Shown: piece by piece, positions 21,626 through 33,560 of the stretch
Position numbering within the stretch: the first letter of the stretch is position 1
Layout of the letters: each line of letters opens with the position of its first letter
Assembly: GCA_963971225.1 (NCBI GenBank)
Contig: OZ020267.1
Coordinates: forward strand, 52,213,993-52,277,992
Origin: Melieria omissa
Lineage: Eukaryota > Arthropoda > Insecta > Diptera > Ulidiidae
Length of the DNA: 64,000 nucleotides
Reading direction: 5' to 3'
The notes under the pieces: generated by a model
Seen by the model: only the letters and a program-made list of their open reading frames with translations
Database searches by the model: none
Told to the model about the DNA's origin: nothing
Program-made: the position numbers and the translations under genes

Positions 21626-21779
21626 CAGTGGCGGATTCAGGGGGGTGTTTTGGGGGTTGAAACCCCCCCGAAATATTAGGATCGACATTAAAACTACATA
21701 CAAATTAAAAGACAATTTATGAATATCAAAGGATTACTTTTTGAAACCCCCCCGAAATATTTTTCTAAATCCGCCCCTG
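21626..21779 (-). mobile_element. hAT-type MITE, copy 2 (inverted relative to copy 1)
   Basis: A 154-bp element whose reverse complement matches 201-360 along its length. It has a perfect 8-bp target duplication, gaaggtgg, at 21618-21625 and 21780-21787. Termini are CAGTGGCGGATT and the inverse of CAGGGGCGGATT. Internal short inverted repeats of the gaaacccccccg type would fold the single strand into a compact hairpin. Confidence 0.93.
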
Positions 21780-21919
21780 GAAGGTGGCTTTGACAACATC
21801 CAACCAAAGCCTTTAGAACACATTTTGATCCAACGTTGGTTTATTATTTTATTCTATGGTTTGAAGATGGAGAGCTGAATCTGTAGCTGTATCTTTCCTC
21901 GAGGGGATCTTTCAAGTGT

Positions 21920-22016
21920 GGATCTTTGCCATTGAAAAAGCAGCTAGGCTTCAACAGCTGTGTTGAAGTGACGAATATCTTCGTTGACAGCCAGGGTACA
22001 CCAAAAGCATTCGACT
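21920..22016 (+). pseudogene. possible LINE RNase H scrap
   Basis: The translation IFVDSQGTPKAF at about 21979-22014 resembles the third RNase H motif (Asp-Ser-Gln) of LINEs, and the 112-bp TTAA MITE lies immediately after it. The fragment is too short for a firm call. Confidence 0.3.
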
Positions 22017-22020
22017 TTAA

Positions 22021-22132
22021 GGCAGGTTCTCACCTTGTGGGTGTTTTCAGCGTTTTATCTATATCCATTTTCTAAAAAAAAAAAAATCCTAAAAAAGTAC
22101 ACTTTTTTGGATCTACAAGGTTAGAACCTGCC
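22021..22132. mobile_element. 112-bp MITE flanked by TTAA
   Basis: Termini ggcaggttctcaccttgt and acaaggttagaacctgcc are inverted repeats of about 18 bp with one mismatch, flanked by TTAA at 22017-22020 and 22133-22136. A TTAA target is the piggyBac hallmark. The interior contains an A-run and has no coding capacity. Confidence 0.8.
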
Positions 22133-22136
22133 TTAA

Positions 22137-24815
22137 GGTAGTGAAATCGAATTTTGTAAAAACTCCTTAACCTATTGGGCTCTGTTTCCAAAAGATGTCA
22201 CATTGAATAATATGTGACATTGATTCGTTACTTTGTACTTGGTACTTGTCTTCGAAGTCAATCCATCCAAGTCATCCACACATATCTAACAGAAATAACA
22301 GAATATTATCATCTAACTTAAAAGAAACTACTTTGACTTGCGATAGAAACCCCAGTTAGGAAATGTTCCCCCTAGTAATGGGCAATAATGCATCCCAGTT
22401 GAAGACTGGCTTTTCACTACCCACCTTCCGAACTGACACTTGAAATGAAATTCTCTCTAAAACTTTGATATAGAAAATTTCATCTTTCATTTGCTGTCAC
22501 ACTGCAAATGGTCCTAATTGGATTTGATGCTTTCAACTTGAAACATATTACTACGTACATACATATGATATATTCTGTAAATATTGAAACATTTGTTAAT
22601 TAAACTTGACGAATCACTAAATTAAAGTCCCTTCCGTCAATAGTCGCGGAGTTGGAAATGAATTTGAATTCGGCGCTAAAAGGAACGAATTGTAAAAATA
22701 ATGAAATTAATGGCAAACTCGACTAATTGAACATCGTGTAACAACAACCACAACAAGAACAAGTCACAAAGCAAAAGTTCTAATTGACAGATGTAAATGA
22801 AATGAGCCGCGCTATGTGAGTAGCAGACGAATCGACGCACAGAACGGCAAAGAGGGGGAAAGCAATGGAAGCAAAGTGGGGGAATACATTTCTGCAGTGG
22901 AATTGAGGTTCGTGTTTGTGTTGCAGCTACACACAAATCGCGCACATTTTCTTGATTACTTTCTACGCAGAGCGGCACAAAGTGAAGTTGAAGTGGCTGT
23001 CTCGCTATTGTTGTGAATTTTTCTCACCGAAAAAAGCCATAAATTCAGTTTTATGATTTGCAATGTGCAGAAATTAAACAACTGCACTGCTGGCTGCTGG
23101 TTTTATTGTTCATCTCTGCTATGGTTCAATGTGAGCATTTCGCATGCATCGAATGAATTTATGTAGAAGTTTATGGCGAACTGTAGCGAAAATGCTTTCA
23201 CATTTCAACTGCGTTTGATTGATGTGCTAGTTTTGTTGCTCCATGGCCAAGCGATTCGTTGGCAGAATCAAGTTTAAAGCAATAACAATTGCAGTCATTT
23301 CCTATGTAATGAATTGCATTGTAAATTTAATGCTTAAATTTCCACTACAGGCCGGAGATGGTATGAGTAAAATTTAAAAATAAAAACCTGATCTCTTAGT
23401 TAACTTAATTTAGAAAGGTTTTTTTGTTGCTAAAAATATGATTATTGCTTTACTTTTGCTAACAAAATTGAAATAATTTGGTGACTTATATTTTTAGTTT
23501 ACCCAATTTACCCACAACTAACAAAAGCATTGTTTCCTGAGTCTGTATTTTAATGACTATGTCGTAATTCTTTGTACAGATAGTTATTTTTAAACTATTT
23601 TTTTGTTTAAAAATCATGAATACAAAGCAAACAATTTTCAAGTGGGATCAAGCGAACAGGGTCGATTTTAATCCTCGCAAGACCCGTTCTTGCCTGTTAT
23701 CTCACAAACGAGTCTCCTCACATCCCAACACATCCCATGAAAACGTGGCATATGTGGCTTTATTTTACCAATAATTTTTCGGTAATTGTTCAGTGGAGAT
23801 GAGCACCGTGATGCCATCACCCCGGGTGTTCCCCCAGGCAACCCCTTAGAATACTGGCGCCCATGCATTCCACGTGGGAAATATGTTCCAGCGCACTACG
23901 AATTACAGAGAGAGAGAGGGTTTCTGGCCCCCACTGCGATTGTAGAATGGTCTCCCTGTAGATATTTTTTCCAGCACCTATGATCTCTATAAGTTCAAGA
24001 CAAGAGTTCATAACCACTTCATTTCACTTCACTTTACCCTGTTCTCTAACCTTTGTATCCCCTCTGAACCAACGTTATACTTCGTATTAATAGGGATAAT
24101 CCTTTCCTCATCTTAGAAAAAAAATTATTGGCTATGCTAAATATCATTAGATGTGACCATAGCTTGAAGCTCTACAAATCACGTTTTCATAACTCCATAC
24201 AAATTTAGCACATAAAATTAGGTCTTTATGAACAACTTTTAAATCATTTTATTCCAAAATTATCCACAGTAAACGTTTTGTATTCGAGTTTTGCATGTAC
24301 TGAACTGGACATTGAATATAGTGTCGGAGAGAAATACATTTGGGGACCCTTCACCAGCTGCAGTAACGTGAATACTTTTAAAAGATATCTGTAAGCCTGT
24401 GAATTTAACACCGGCAACCTAAACGTGGTGAAACTCAAAAGAATCCTTAGATTCTTCAGAAGTTCAGGGGGCGTCTTCCAATGCTCTAAAATCTCTCTCT
24501 TTCTTAATCATCTATTTTCGTCTAAACTAAACCCAGGACTGTGAATTATAGAATTTTGTGAAGTGTTTCGGTTTATGATTATTTGAAACCAATAATTCGT
24601 TTCATGAACCGGTTTAAACTTTAAACTCATTCAATGGTTAAGTCAGAAATGATTTGGTTCAAAACTTAAAAGTTATTGTATGTAAGTTGATCCAGCCCTT
24701 CCGATTTGCGTCACTACTAAACCCACAGATTACTGAGTTGCTCGATGAAGGTAACCAAAACTTGAATCTTAAAGCGTGAAACGTTGCCACTGGAAAATCA
24801 AAATTTGTGCAGTAA
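22137..24815. other. intergenic, no gene seen
   Basis: No domain-bearing frame, RNA gene or transposon end recognised over 2.7 kb. The stretch at 23660-24020 is more GC-rich and has open frames on both strands, but I cannot assign them. Confidence 0.5.
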
Positions 24816-25255
24816 AGGCTTGATTACACGTAACGAGTAGAGTGAGAAGACAGCAACTCGAACGAGTACTCGTTTCGTCTAAACAGTAAGGCGAGTTGCT
24901 GATTGAGTCAGTGACCGATGAAAGTGGCGAGAGAGTCACTAGAATCACATTTTGTTTGCTAGGCCGAGCACTACTTTACCGTTATATTTTTCTCTTTTTC
25001 GCAGCGATTCGCGGAATCGCTCGTCACATGCGGATTCGCTCGTAACATGCGGAATGCGTCACACACCACTTTTCGTTCGGTTGAGTTTAATTGCGCGAGT
25101 TGCTTAGTTCATTTTGTGCATTGTAAAACCGAACTGAATCGCCACGTGTCAAAATACGTTTGAACAGCTCGTCGCATTTGCTCGCTATACCAATTCTTTC
25201 GGCCTAGTACCATTTTGATGTCTCGTCACTCGACTCGTTACGTGTAATAAAGCCT
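24816..25255. mobile_element. 440-bp MITE, possible PIF/Harbinger type
   Basis: Long terminal inverted repeats: the left end aggcttgattacacgtaacg and the right end, inverted, aggctttattacacgtaacg differ at one base in the first 20 and continue through gagt-gagtga. Flanking TAA at 24813-24815 and 25256-25258 suits the 3-bp TWA duplication of PIF/Harbinger. No coding capacity. A 4-bp (T/G)TAA target is an alternative. Confidence 0.75.
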
Positions 25256-25258
25256 TAA

Positions 25259-26426
25259 GTTTTTAAAATCATAACACTATCTGTGGGTGTTGAATGATCT
25301 ATATTACGAAATGATAGAGCTTCATGTATGACATGATATATGTATATAAAACTGTTTCCCAATGCTGTTTATTATATGTGAAATACAATAAAATGTAAAA
25401 CACGCAACAATTCGTAACCTTTCACATTGTGAAAGCAAGGGGACCTACAAATTTATGCCGATTATAACTTTGACCCTCAAATTCCATTATAAGAGTATTT
25501 GTTTGCTCAACATAGAACGTTCTTTGTAACAATTAAAAACTACATTTATAGACTTCTTGTCCAAGTCATAATTTTATAGGTTAGCAAATCGACCCTTGCA
25601 AGCATTCGATGGCGACTGTTACTTGTAGCAGCTCGATTAAGTGGGCCAAGCAATTACCAATTCAGCAAACACACAATTTCCCGCAGACGAGTATCTGATT
25701 GGAACAAATTGTTTTGCATGTAAATGTGACCACAAAAAACAAATGTAAAACTAGGTGAACGCTTGTGCCGCATTTTCCGAACGACCAAAAATTGTTGGCA
25801 ATCAATTTGCATGTAAACTGCCGAGGCCAAGTTTTGCATACAATTGCAAATGTTTACGGCAAATCACATGAAATATGCAACCGAAAGGACACACACACAG
25901 CCACTCGGGCGCAAAAGTTCACCCAAAAACGCACTGAATAAACAAAGGTCGCATGTGCCCTAGCAAGGTGCAGGGTGCAAAAACAAAACAACAACAAAAC
26001 AAAAATTCAGACAAATTGGATTCATTTCAGTTGCTGTCATAAATTTTGAGTCATTTGAATAAAATCGATAAATTTTGAACGTTGAACATTTGAAATTTGA
26101 ACATTTGGCACGAGCAGCAGTTGTTGCGTGGGAAAAAGAGTTTCGGTGAAGGGGCAGAGGGGGAAAGAGGGGAAGGGAGTGAGAGAGAATGAGAAACCTG
26201 GTGCATCATTGCATTGAAAACTTCGATCGTGGGCGCTTCTGGAAGACTCATTTTGATTCAGATGACACACATGAACTTGTAGCTCCGTGATGTTGGTTTT
26301 AGACAATTTTTTTTGTTAATTTTTCTTAAAATTTTGAACATGTCCAAAGGACTATAAACATATGCTAACGTTTTCAAATTGAAAAATTTGATCAAAAAAT
26401 AGTCACACTATGGTATGCTTCTCTAG
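25259..26426. other. intergenic, no gene seen
   Basis: AT-rich sequence with no recognised gene or repeat end. The last five bases before the next LTR (26427-26431, attag) are the BEL element B target duplication. Confidence 0.5.
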
Positions 26427-26431
26427 ATTAG

Positions 26432-26744
26432 TGTTGAGACCGCCGACGAGGAGTACCTGATTGATCTCTGAGTCGGCGGCTCACTTCCCCTCCCACACGC
26501 ATGCCGATGACCAGCACGCCCATACACACACATAAACACTATCTTCTCTCCTCCTTTACCCACTTTCTTCCCACTCCGAAAATGAACTGTAGCCCCATTT
26601 TCCCACTCCCATAGATGTAAGCTTGAAATTATAAAGTTAGTCGTTAAGGAACACTAAAAGCGATCGAACGCTTAAATAAAACCCCCCGCACTTTCCAACT
26701 CAAACTCCGCCGCCGAGTCTTTTCATTTACCCAAAGGAAAAACA
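26432..26744 (+). repeat. 5' LTR of BEL element B
   Basis: 313 bp starting TGTTGAGACC and ending GGAAAAACA. It carries an AATAAA motif in cttaaataaaacccc. The only difference from 36440-36752 that I see is gagtacc here against gagaacc there. In the 3' copy this base lies inside the third frame. Confidence 0.97.
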
Positions 26745-26745
26745 T

Positions 26746-26759
26746 TGGTCCTTCGAGCC
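26746..26759 (+). other. primer-binding site, tRNA-Tyr
   Basis: TGGTCCTTCGAGCC, one T after the LTR end, is complementary to the CCA-tailed 3' end of tRNA-Tyr. The following aacgcgaacccgcgccgcg is shared almost exactly with element A, an unusually conserved GC-rich start of the leader. Confidence 0.8.
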
Positions 26760-27033
26760 AACGCGAACCCGCGCCGCGTAAAGAACAAAAATTAAAAAAT
26801 TAATAACGAAAGTGACACAAACAAGTAAAAAAAAATTTTTTTCACACATTGGAAGTTAACAAAACACAAAATATTGACAAAAAATAAAAAGAAAAAATTC
26901 CGTAACAACAAAGTGCAAAGTGCAAGCGAAAAAACTAAAAGTTAAAATACACGACAATACAGACAGACAGAAAAATTCCATAAAAACAAATTGTGCAAAG
27001 TGCAAGTGAGAAATCTAAAAGTAAAAATACACA

Positions 27034-27070
<37 letters not shown>

Positions 27071-27394
27071 TAGAAAAGAAAGTAAAATCTTACAAATGTA
27101 AAATACAATAAAAGTGCTAGTGCTAACTACAACAAAAAAAGGTTACAAAAAGATTTACAAAAAAAGGTTACAAAATATTTACAAAAAAAAAAAACAAGAA
27201 ATCACAAGCGCAAAATATATACATAAATATATACAAGTGTATTTAAGCTCAAATTACAAAAAACTTCACACAAAATCTAACAAGAAACAAGTGCAACGAC
27301 GACAAACCCATAAAAAAAAAGATTTTACACAAAAGCACAACAAAAAAACAGTGTTAACAACCAAAAAAAGCACAGAGGCAATAACAAAAGTGCA

Positions 27395-27641
27395 GTGAAA
27401 CATAAAAGCGACGGCGGAGAGCACAGAAGGCACAAACATACACGAAACAAAAACAACCACACAGGCGCAGCGAGTCGGCAACCAGCACCACAGCGGCTGC
27501 TCCAGCAACCACCGACCTCAGCAGCATCAGCCGATCCAGCTACCAGCGCGCCAGACAGCAGCAGACGTCCCCGTCACGACACGCAGCGCCAATCTCCGAA
27601 AAATCCCGGTTTGCGATCCCCCCCTAAAAAGGATATGTCGA
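27395..27641 (+). CDS. element B leader frame, predicted first coding exon of the third protein
   Basis: An 82-codon open stretch rich in Lys, Arg, His, Pro and Ser begins at the ATG at 27395. It ends at a near-consensus splice donor (cga then gtaagt, GT at 27642-27643), just after a second in-frame ATG at 27635. Unspliced it stops six bases later. The exon ends one base into a codon, and the acceptor before 35812 leaves the third frame needing exactly one base. The exons therefore join in phase and give about 304 codons, or about 224 from the second ATG. The intron would remove nearly all of gag-pol, as in env-type splicing of other LTR elements. This is a prediction with no transcript evidence. 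Confidence 0.5.
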
Positions 27642-28318
27642 GTAAGTAGCCAAAACCCCCATTTGGTCCCCCCTCGATATAAAAATTCGGTAGATCATAT
27701 TTTATTTTTAAGAAAATTTATTATTATTTATTATTATTTATTATTTATTATTTTTAAGAAAAATAAATTACGGTGTGTAAGCGGACGTTGCAAAAGCGCC
27801 GTTGATAAATCGTTCGATTTACCGCGCTAACGTTCCGCTTGAGCACATAGGTACTCCGGTACCTATTTCCCGTTTGCTCTTTGCCGCCCATTTCCCCTTC
27901 GGTGCTAACAGCTCACACATAAGCAACGAGCTTGGCATTGGAAGAAGGGCAATACATGCCAACACATCTCCGTTGGATGGTTATTGCCTCTTTTCTTCTT
28001 TCAACATTCTTTGTGTTTATATGCGCAGCCCATTGTGCATATAAACACTGAATCCGAAGGCAGCGCAACATCTCGCACAACATCTCGCGCAACATCCAGC
28101 GCAACACCGCAACATTAGGCGCAACATTTGTATCGTGTTGACGCCACTCACCATCCCCTCAGCAAAACAAAAAAAATTTTTTTTGGGGATAATTTTTCAA
28201 TAAAATCAATTTCCTTTTTTTTCCCCCTAAAATATTTGGAAATAAAATTTTTTCGCAACATTTTATGCACTTTTCCCGTAGTGGTAATTTGTAGTTAGAA
28301 AATTTTACGTATTCGATT

Positions 28319-29095
28319 GGCCCTCAATCTCGCAGCGGCAATCGGTACACTTGGGAAAAATTTGTGGAAATTTTTTTTTTATTTAAATCTACAAAATTTT
28401 CGGTTATTGTGTTGGGTGTCTATTGGCCCTCAATCTCGTAGCGGCAATTGATACACTTTCAAAATTTATTTGTGACTTCACACTTTGATAATTACACAAA
28501 TATTTTTGGTCACAATATTTTTTGATAAACACACATAACAATTTTTTTTTTTGAAATTTTTTCCGATTCTCGTGAAAAGTGTTATCATACAACGCAATCC
28601 CGCCGTTGATCCCTGATACACTGAGGAAAAATTTTCGGTTCTAGATTTTTTTTAGAACCACTCGTTTGTCACTCAGCACTAAACAAATTTAGCCAGTGGT
28701 TCCCAATCCCACAGCCAATTTGTTTAAAAATTTCTTTTCCATAAAAATTCTCAACTCAAAGCTGAATCTCTCTCATTTCTGAATCAAATTGGTACCATAC
28801 AACGCAATCCCGCCGTTGATCCCTGGTACACTGAGGAAAATTTTCGGTTCTAAAATTTGTTTGGAGCCACAGTTCATACTGAAATCCTCTTTTCAGTATC
28901 CCAACACTAAACAAATTTAGTCAGCGGTTCTCAAACCCACCGACACTACTTTTAAAAATTTTTTATTTTCTCAAAAAAAATTTTATCTCCTCAACCCATT
29001 GCTGTATTTTTATAATTTCTCATTCAAAGGTGTTATCATACAACGCAATCCCGCCGTTGATCCCTGATACACTGAGAACAATTTTCAGTTTCAAG
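28319..29095 (+). promoter_or_regulatory. element B leader: five related structured repeats
   Basis: Three close copies with core acaacgcaatcccgccgttg (28583-28618, 28793-28828, 29034-29069) recur at 210- and 241-bp spacing within longer tandem units that also share a stretch reading aacactaaacaaatttag. Two more distant copies (about 28320-28353 and 28421-28455) share ccctcaatctcg-agcggcaat and a TACACT tail. In each close copy CAACG pairs with CGTTG and an outer TATCA pairs with TGATA. In the middle copy the outer stem is TACCA with TGGTA, a compensatory pair. RNA function (packaging, ribosome entry, splicing control) is inferred. Confidence 0.65.
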
Positions 29096-32000
29096 TTTAT
29101 TTGGAACTCACGTAGGAATATTTATTTCGGTTTTTCCCAATAACCCGCTGTATTCAGTGCTTTTCAAATACACTGAAAGAAATAAATATTAGGTTCTCTA
29201 TTTACTTGAACATCTCAAACCAATAAAATGGCAGAAAGCGGTAGCGATAATCCACTAAGCACCAAAGAAACTGCCAGAACTTCGAGAGCTGCTTCGAAAG
29301 CGGAAGTAGAAAATAAAATAGACTTAACGATTCGTAAGTTTATTTTCGAAACCGACCGGCTCGTCACATTCTGTTCTAAATGGTCGTCAATCCCCGTCGA
29401 GGACCAAACAGAATCGCTGATTGAAGTTCAACTCCAAGAGCTTGACCTAAACTGGGCGCGTGTACTGCAGACATACGAAGATGCGTATTTGTCTGATTCA
29501 TACAGTACGTACAAAAAGTCAATCGACCAAAAATATAGTGCATGCAGTGAAAACTTCCAAAACTGCAAAGCTCAATTGACTGATCTGCTAAAGGCTCAAC
29601 GAGCAACCTCTGTTTCAGTTTCTGCACCTCGAGCAGACTTAGGTTCTCAAATTGACTCTTCAGGTATCTGCCTAAAAGTTCCCGCATGCGATACTGAAGT
29701 TTTTTATGGAGGATATGAAGAATGGCCTTCCTTTAGGGATATGTTTACTGCGGTTTATATGAACCACCCCAAATTGACCCCCGCACAAAAATTGTATCAC
29801 CTCCGATACAAGACGAAGGGCACAGCGGGTGCCATCGTCAAACAATATCCTTTGAGCAATGAAAATTTTGAATTGGCCTGGGATGCACTCAAAGCTCGGT
29901 ATGAGAACCGACGCATCTTAGTTGATAATCAAATCAAGGCGCTGTTGAACATCTCCCCTGTTACTTCAGAAAATAGCGCTGCCATTCAAAAAATTCAGAA
30001 CACAATAAACAATTGCTTGTCTGTTCTGAGTTCACAAGGGGTTTCGATAGACAACTGGGATCCAATCCTGGTCTTCATTTGTTCTTCGAAACTACCCGAA
30101 GAGACCATAGCTCTGTGGGAGCAATCGCTTACTTCCCGAAAAGAGCTTCCCACATGGTCGCAAATGAACTCATTCCTCACAAATAGGTACGAAGTGGTGG
30201 AAAGGTTAAGCGCGTATAAGCCCAAACCCCCTCGGGCTACGCAACCGAACTTTTCGTTTAGCAAACCTCAAACCAAGACTCAAACGTTTCATTCAGAAAC
30301 AGGCAAGTCGTTCACTTGCAACTTATGCAAGGCGAACCACCCCCTCAAAACCTGCCAAAAATTTAAGTCACTTTCAGTGCACGACAGAGTCAAGTTTGTT
30401 AAAGAGAACAACTATTGTGAAAACTGCCTGGCATACTCTCATTTGCGAAATGAATGCCCTAGTAATTTTTCATGCGTCTACTGCCAAAGAAAGCATCATT
30501 CAATGCTACACTTTCCCACGAGCAGTCAAACGCATAAGCCAACTCCCCGGCCCCAAAAGGCAGTGGTTCAAACCACAATAACTCGGCCGAGTGGTCACGA
30601 AGAACCCTCCACAAGTCGAAAGTCCTCCACTTCAAAAGATCAGCCGCAAGATCGACATACATGTACCTGCAGTCATGAACAGACTCATGCTCATCACTCG
30701 AGCACTAGAGCGAAAACGCTTCTTCCCACAGCAATTGTGTCTATTGTTCACTTAGGAGAAAGTCATAAGGTCCGAGCCCTCATAGACCCCGGTTCTCAAA
30801 AGACGTTCATCTCGTCCAAAATTCAAAGGACCTTGAATCTGCCCACAAGGGAAATTAATTATGAAATCTCGGGCCTAGGTGGCAAGGTCGTCCAAAATGC
30901 CAACAAAATTTGTACAATAACACTCTGCGGCTTGGACGACCACCCCCAAATTGAAGCTCAAGCCATCATCCTCCCTCAACTCACACACTTTTTACCCACC
31001 TTCACGGTAAAAGAGCCTGATTGGATGAAATACTCCAAACTCGAATTAGCAGATCCAAACTGTTTCCGTCCATCAAGAATAGATCTCGTGATAGGTAGCG
31101 ATTTGACCCCGCAAATTCTGCAAGAAGGCCTTCACCAAAATTACGGAGACAGTCTTCTGGCCCAAAAGTCAATATTCGGTTGGATTCTCAGCGGTCCCAT
31201 TAGAGAATCGATTTCAACATTTTCGACGCAAGTCAAAGAAGTCAACACCGAATGTCTCGACACTCTTCATAGGAAATTTTGGGAACAGGAAGAAATACTT
31301 GACTCACCCACAACATCTGAGGACGACCGTTTTTGTGAACAACTCTATAAAGAGACAACGTTCCGAAACCCCGACGGTCGGTATGTCGTAAGGCTCCCAT
31401 TCAAAAGGAGCTTTCCCGAAACTTCGGCCCTAGGCCATACACGGACAGCTGCCTTACGACAATTCTTAAGTGTAGAGCGGACACTAGAGAAGAAGGGGGA
31501 TCTCAAAACAACTTACTCAGATGTATTAAACGAGTATCTCACTCTCGGCCACATGGAATCCACATCCTCTTGTGAGATTATAAATGACGGTAAATACTTT
31601 TCGTTCTATTTACCTCACCATGCGGTTATTCGCCCAGAAAAGAAGACTACTAAAGTGCGAGTAGTTTTCAACGCCTGAAAAGTATCAACCTCTGGATGCT
31701 CATTAAATGATGTACTTCACATCGGCCCCACTCTTCAAAACGATCTTATGCTGTTACTCTTAAGATGGCGTCTCTATAAGTTCATTTTCAACGGCGACAT
31801 TGAAAAAATGTACCGCCAAATTCTCGTACATAAAGATGACCAAGATTTTCAACGAATTCTCTTCCGTCGGTGTTCACATAAACCGGTGGAAGATTTCAAA
31901 CTGAAAACAGTCACATTTGGTGTGAACTGTGCCCCTTACTTGGCCATCCGTACACTTCAGCAGTTAGCATATGATTCCAAAGATAAATGGCCTCTTGCGG

Positions 32001-32838
32001 CTCGAATCATACTCGACGAAACATATGTTGACGACATACTCTCAGGCAGTCACGATCTTGACACGGCTATCAAGTCCTTAGATCAGCTCGTTAAAACCCT
32101 CAATTCCGCAGGGTTCCCCCTCAAAAAGATCACTGCCAACAACTCGAAACTCCTCGAGAAAATCCCCGCCGAAAATTTGTTAGATTCAGATTTTTTGCGA
32201 TTCCAAACCACAAGTTCAACGAAAACTCTTGGAATTCGCTGGAATGCCCTTTCAGATTCCTTCTCGTACACCTTTGACCCAATCTCCAATTCAATGTCGG
32301 TCACAAAGCGACAGATACTGTCAGCTGTCGCGAAACTTTTTGACCCGGCAGGGTGGCTATCGCCCATTATGATTCAAGCAAAAATGCTTCTCCAACAACT
32401 CTGGTTGGAAGGAACAGACTGGGATGAGTGCGTAAAGCCACAATCACTTCACAAGTGGAACGCATTCATCGAAAATTTATCATCCATCGACAAAATCGAA
32501 ATTCCGCGCTGGGTTCAGTTCTCCCCAAGCGTTCAAATCCAACTTCACGGATTCTGCGACGCCTCTGAAAAGGCATATTGTGCATGCATATATGTACGAA
32601 CTAGGGATCGCAATTTTTGGCCATTTTGCGATCCCGGGATTTTCGGGATTGAAAAGTCAAATCCCGGGATCCCGGGATTTAATCCCGGGATTCATATAAC
32701 AAATTTTTTAATAAAACAATTTTCCCGAATTGCATAAATACTTGTTTATAATATATTTATCATAAAAATGGACACATTTTAATCACATTTGGGTAGTTTC
32801 AAGATTTTTTATCTTGAATTTAATCACATTTTGTTTAA

Positions 32839-33184
32839 CCCTTCAATTCCCATGTCCAAAATAGTGAAAAAGAAAATTTTCTTTTTAAATAAAAGAGCTT
32901 AGATACGTTTGGATAAGACAAAAAAATACATAAAAACTGTTTAAACTACCCTCATTTTTATATTGAAAGAAACTACACAAACTCGCACTGCTTTAATTAC
33001 GCGTGAAACAAATGAATAAATTTTACAAATGACGTATCGCTAGTGTTGGTAGGAAAATTAAATAAACAAGTACTACTAGTTGACTTTGCTATACAAGTGT
33101 TAGAATTTTAAAATTAAAACCTATGTGGTAGGAAAACAAATATTAAGCATCTGTCACCTACAGGTGACACTGGGAATTGAAGAG
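32839..33184. mobile_element. TTAA-type MITE family 4, nested in the hAT element
   Basis: 346 bp between TTAA sites at 32835-32838 and 33185-33188. Termini cccttcaattccca and, inverted, ctcttcaattccca match at 13 of 14 positions. A subterminal inverted repeat gtcacctacaggtgac lies at 33153-33168. This makes three nested layers: MITE in hAT in BEL. Confidence 0.85.
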
Positions 33185-33410
33185 TTAACTTAAAAGTTTT
33201 TCATTTGACATTTAACTTCAGTTTCATAGCATTTTTTTTATCCAAAAATGACACTTAAACATAACTTATTACTTTGCAACCGATGTATCATAAAGTGCAT
33301 ATATATGCATATTTGATAAAAAAAATAAAATAGTTAATTTGTTTGTGCTTTTAGTTTTACTTCGATTATTTCGATAAACAAGTTAAGCGTTTTGATTAAC
33401 TAAAAACTGA

Positions 33411-33560
33411 GATCTTAAAAATACAAAGGCATTAAGTGTTTTGTTCTCTTATCTAGAGCGAAATTTATTTCAAATGAACCCTGCTGAAGAGAAACATCCT
33501 TCAGATTCAACACTTGTTGGTTGAATGCTTAGTAAATAATCATAAGCCTTTTGCAAAAGA
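33411..33560 (-). pseudogene. hAT transposase C-terminal (dimerisation) relic
   Basis: On the minus strand one frame reads AYDYLLSIQPTSVESEGCF, then SSAGFI, a stop, KFRSR, a stop, and KTLNAFVFLRS. This matches the hAT dimerisation domain pattern (P-T-S...E-R-x-F-S-x-A-G, then R-x-x-L...N-x-L-V-F-L). Two stops and the absence of the rest of the transposase show it is dead. It independently supports the hAT call made from the 8-bp duplication. Confidence 0.75.

Noticed and set aside
27114..27398. Lys-rich leader frame of element B
   Set aside because: A-rich low-complexity leader sequence; unlike 27395-27641 it has no splice or phase support.
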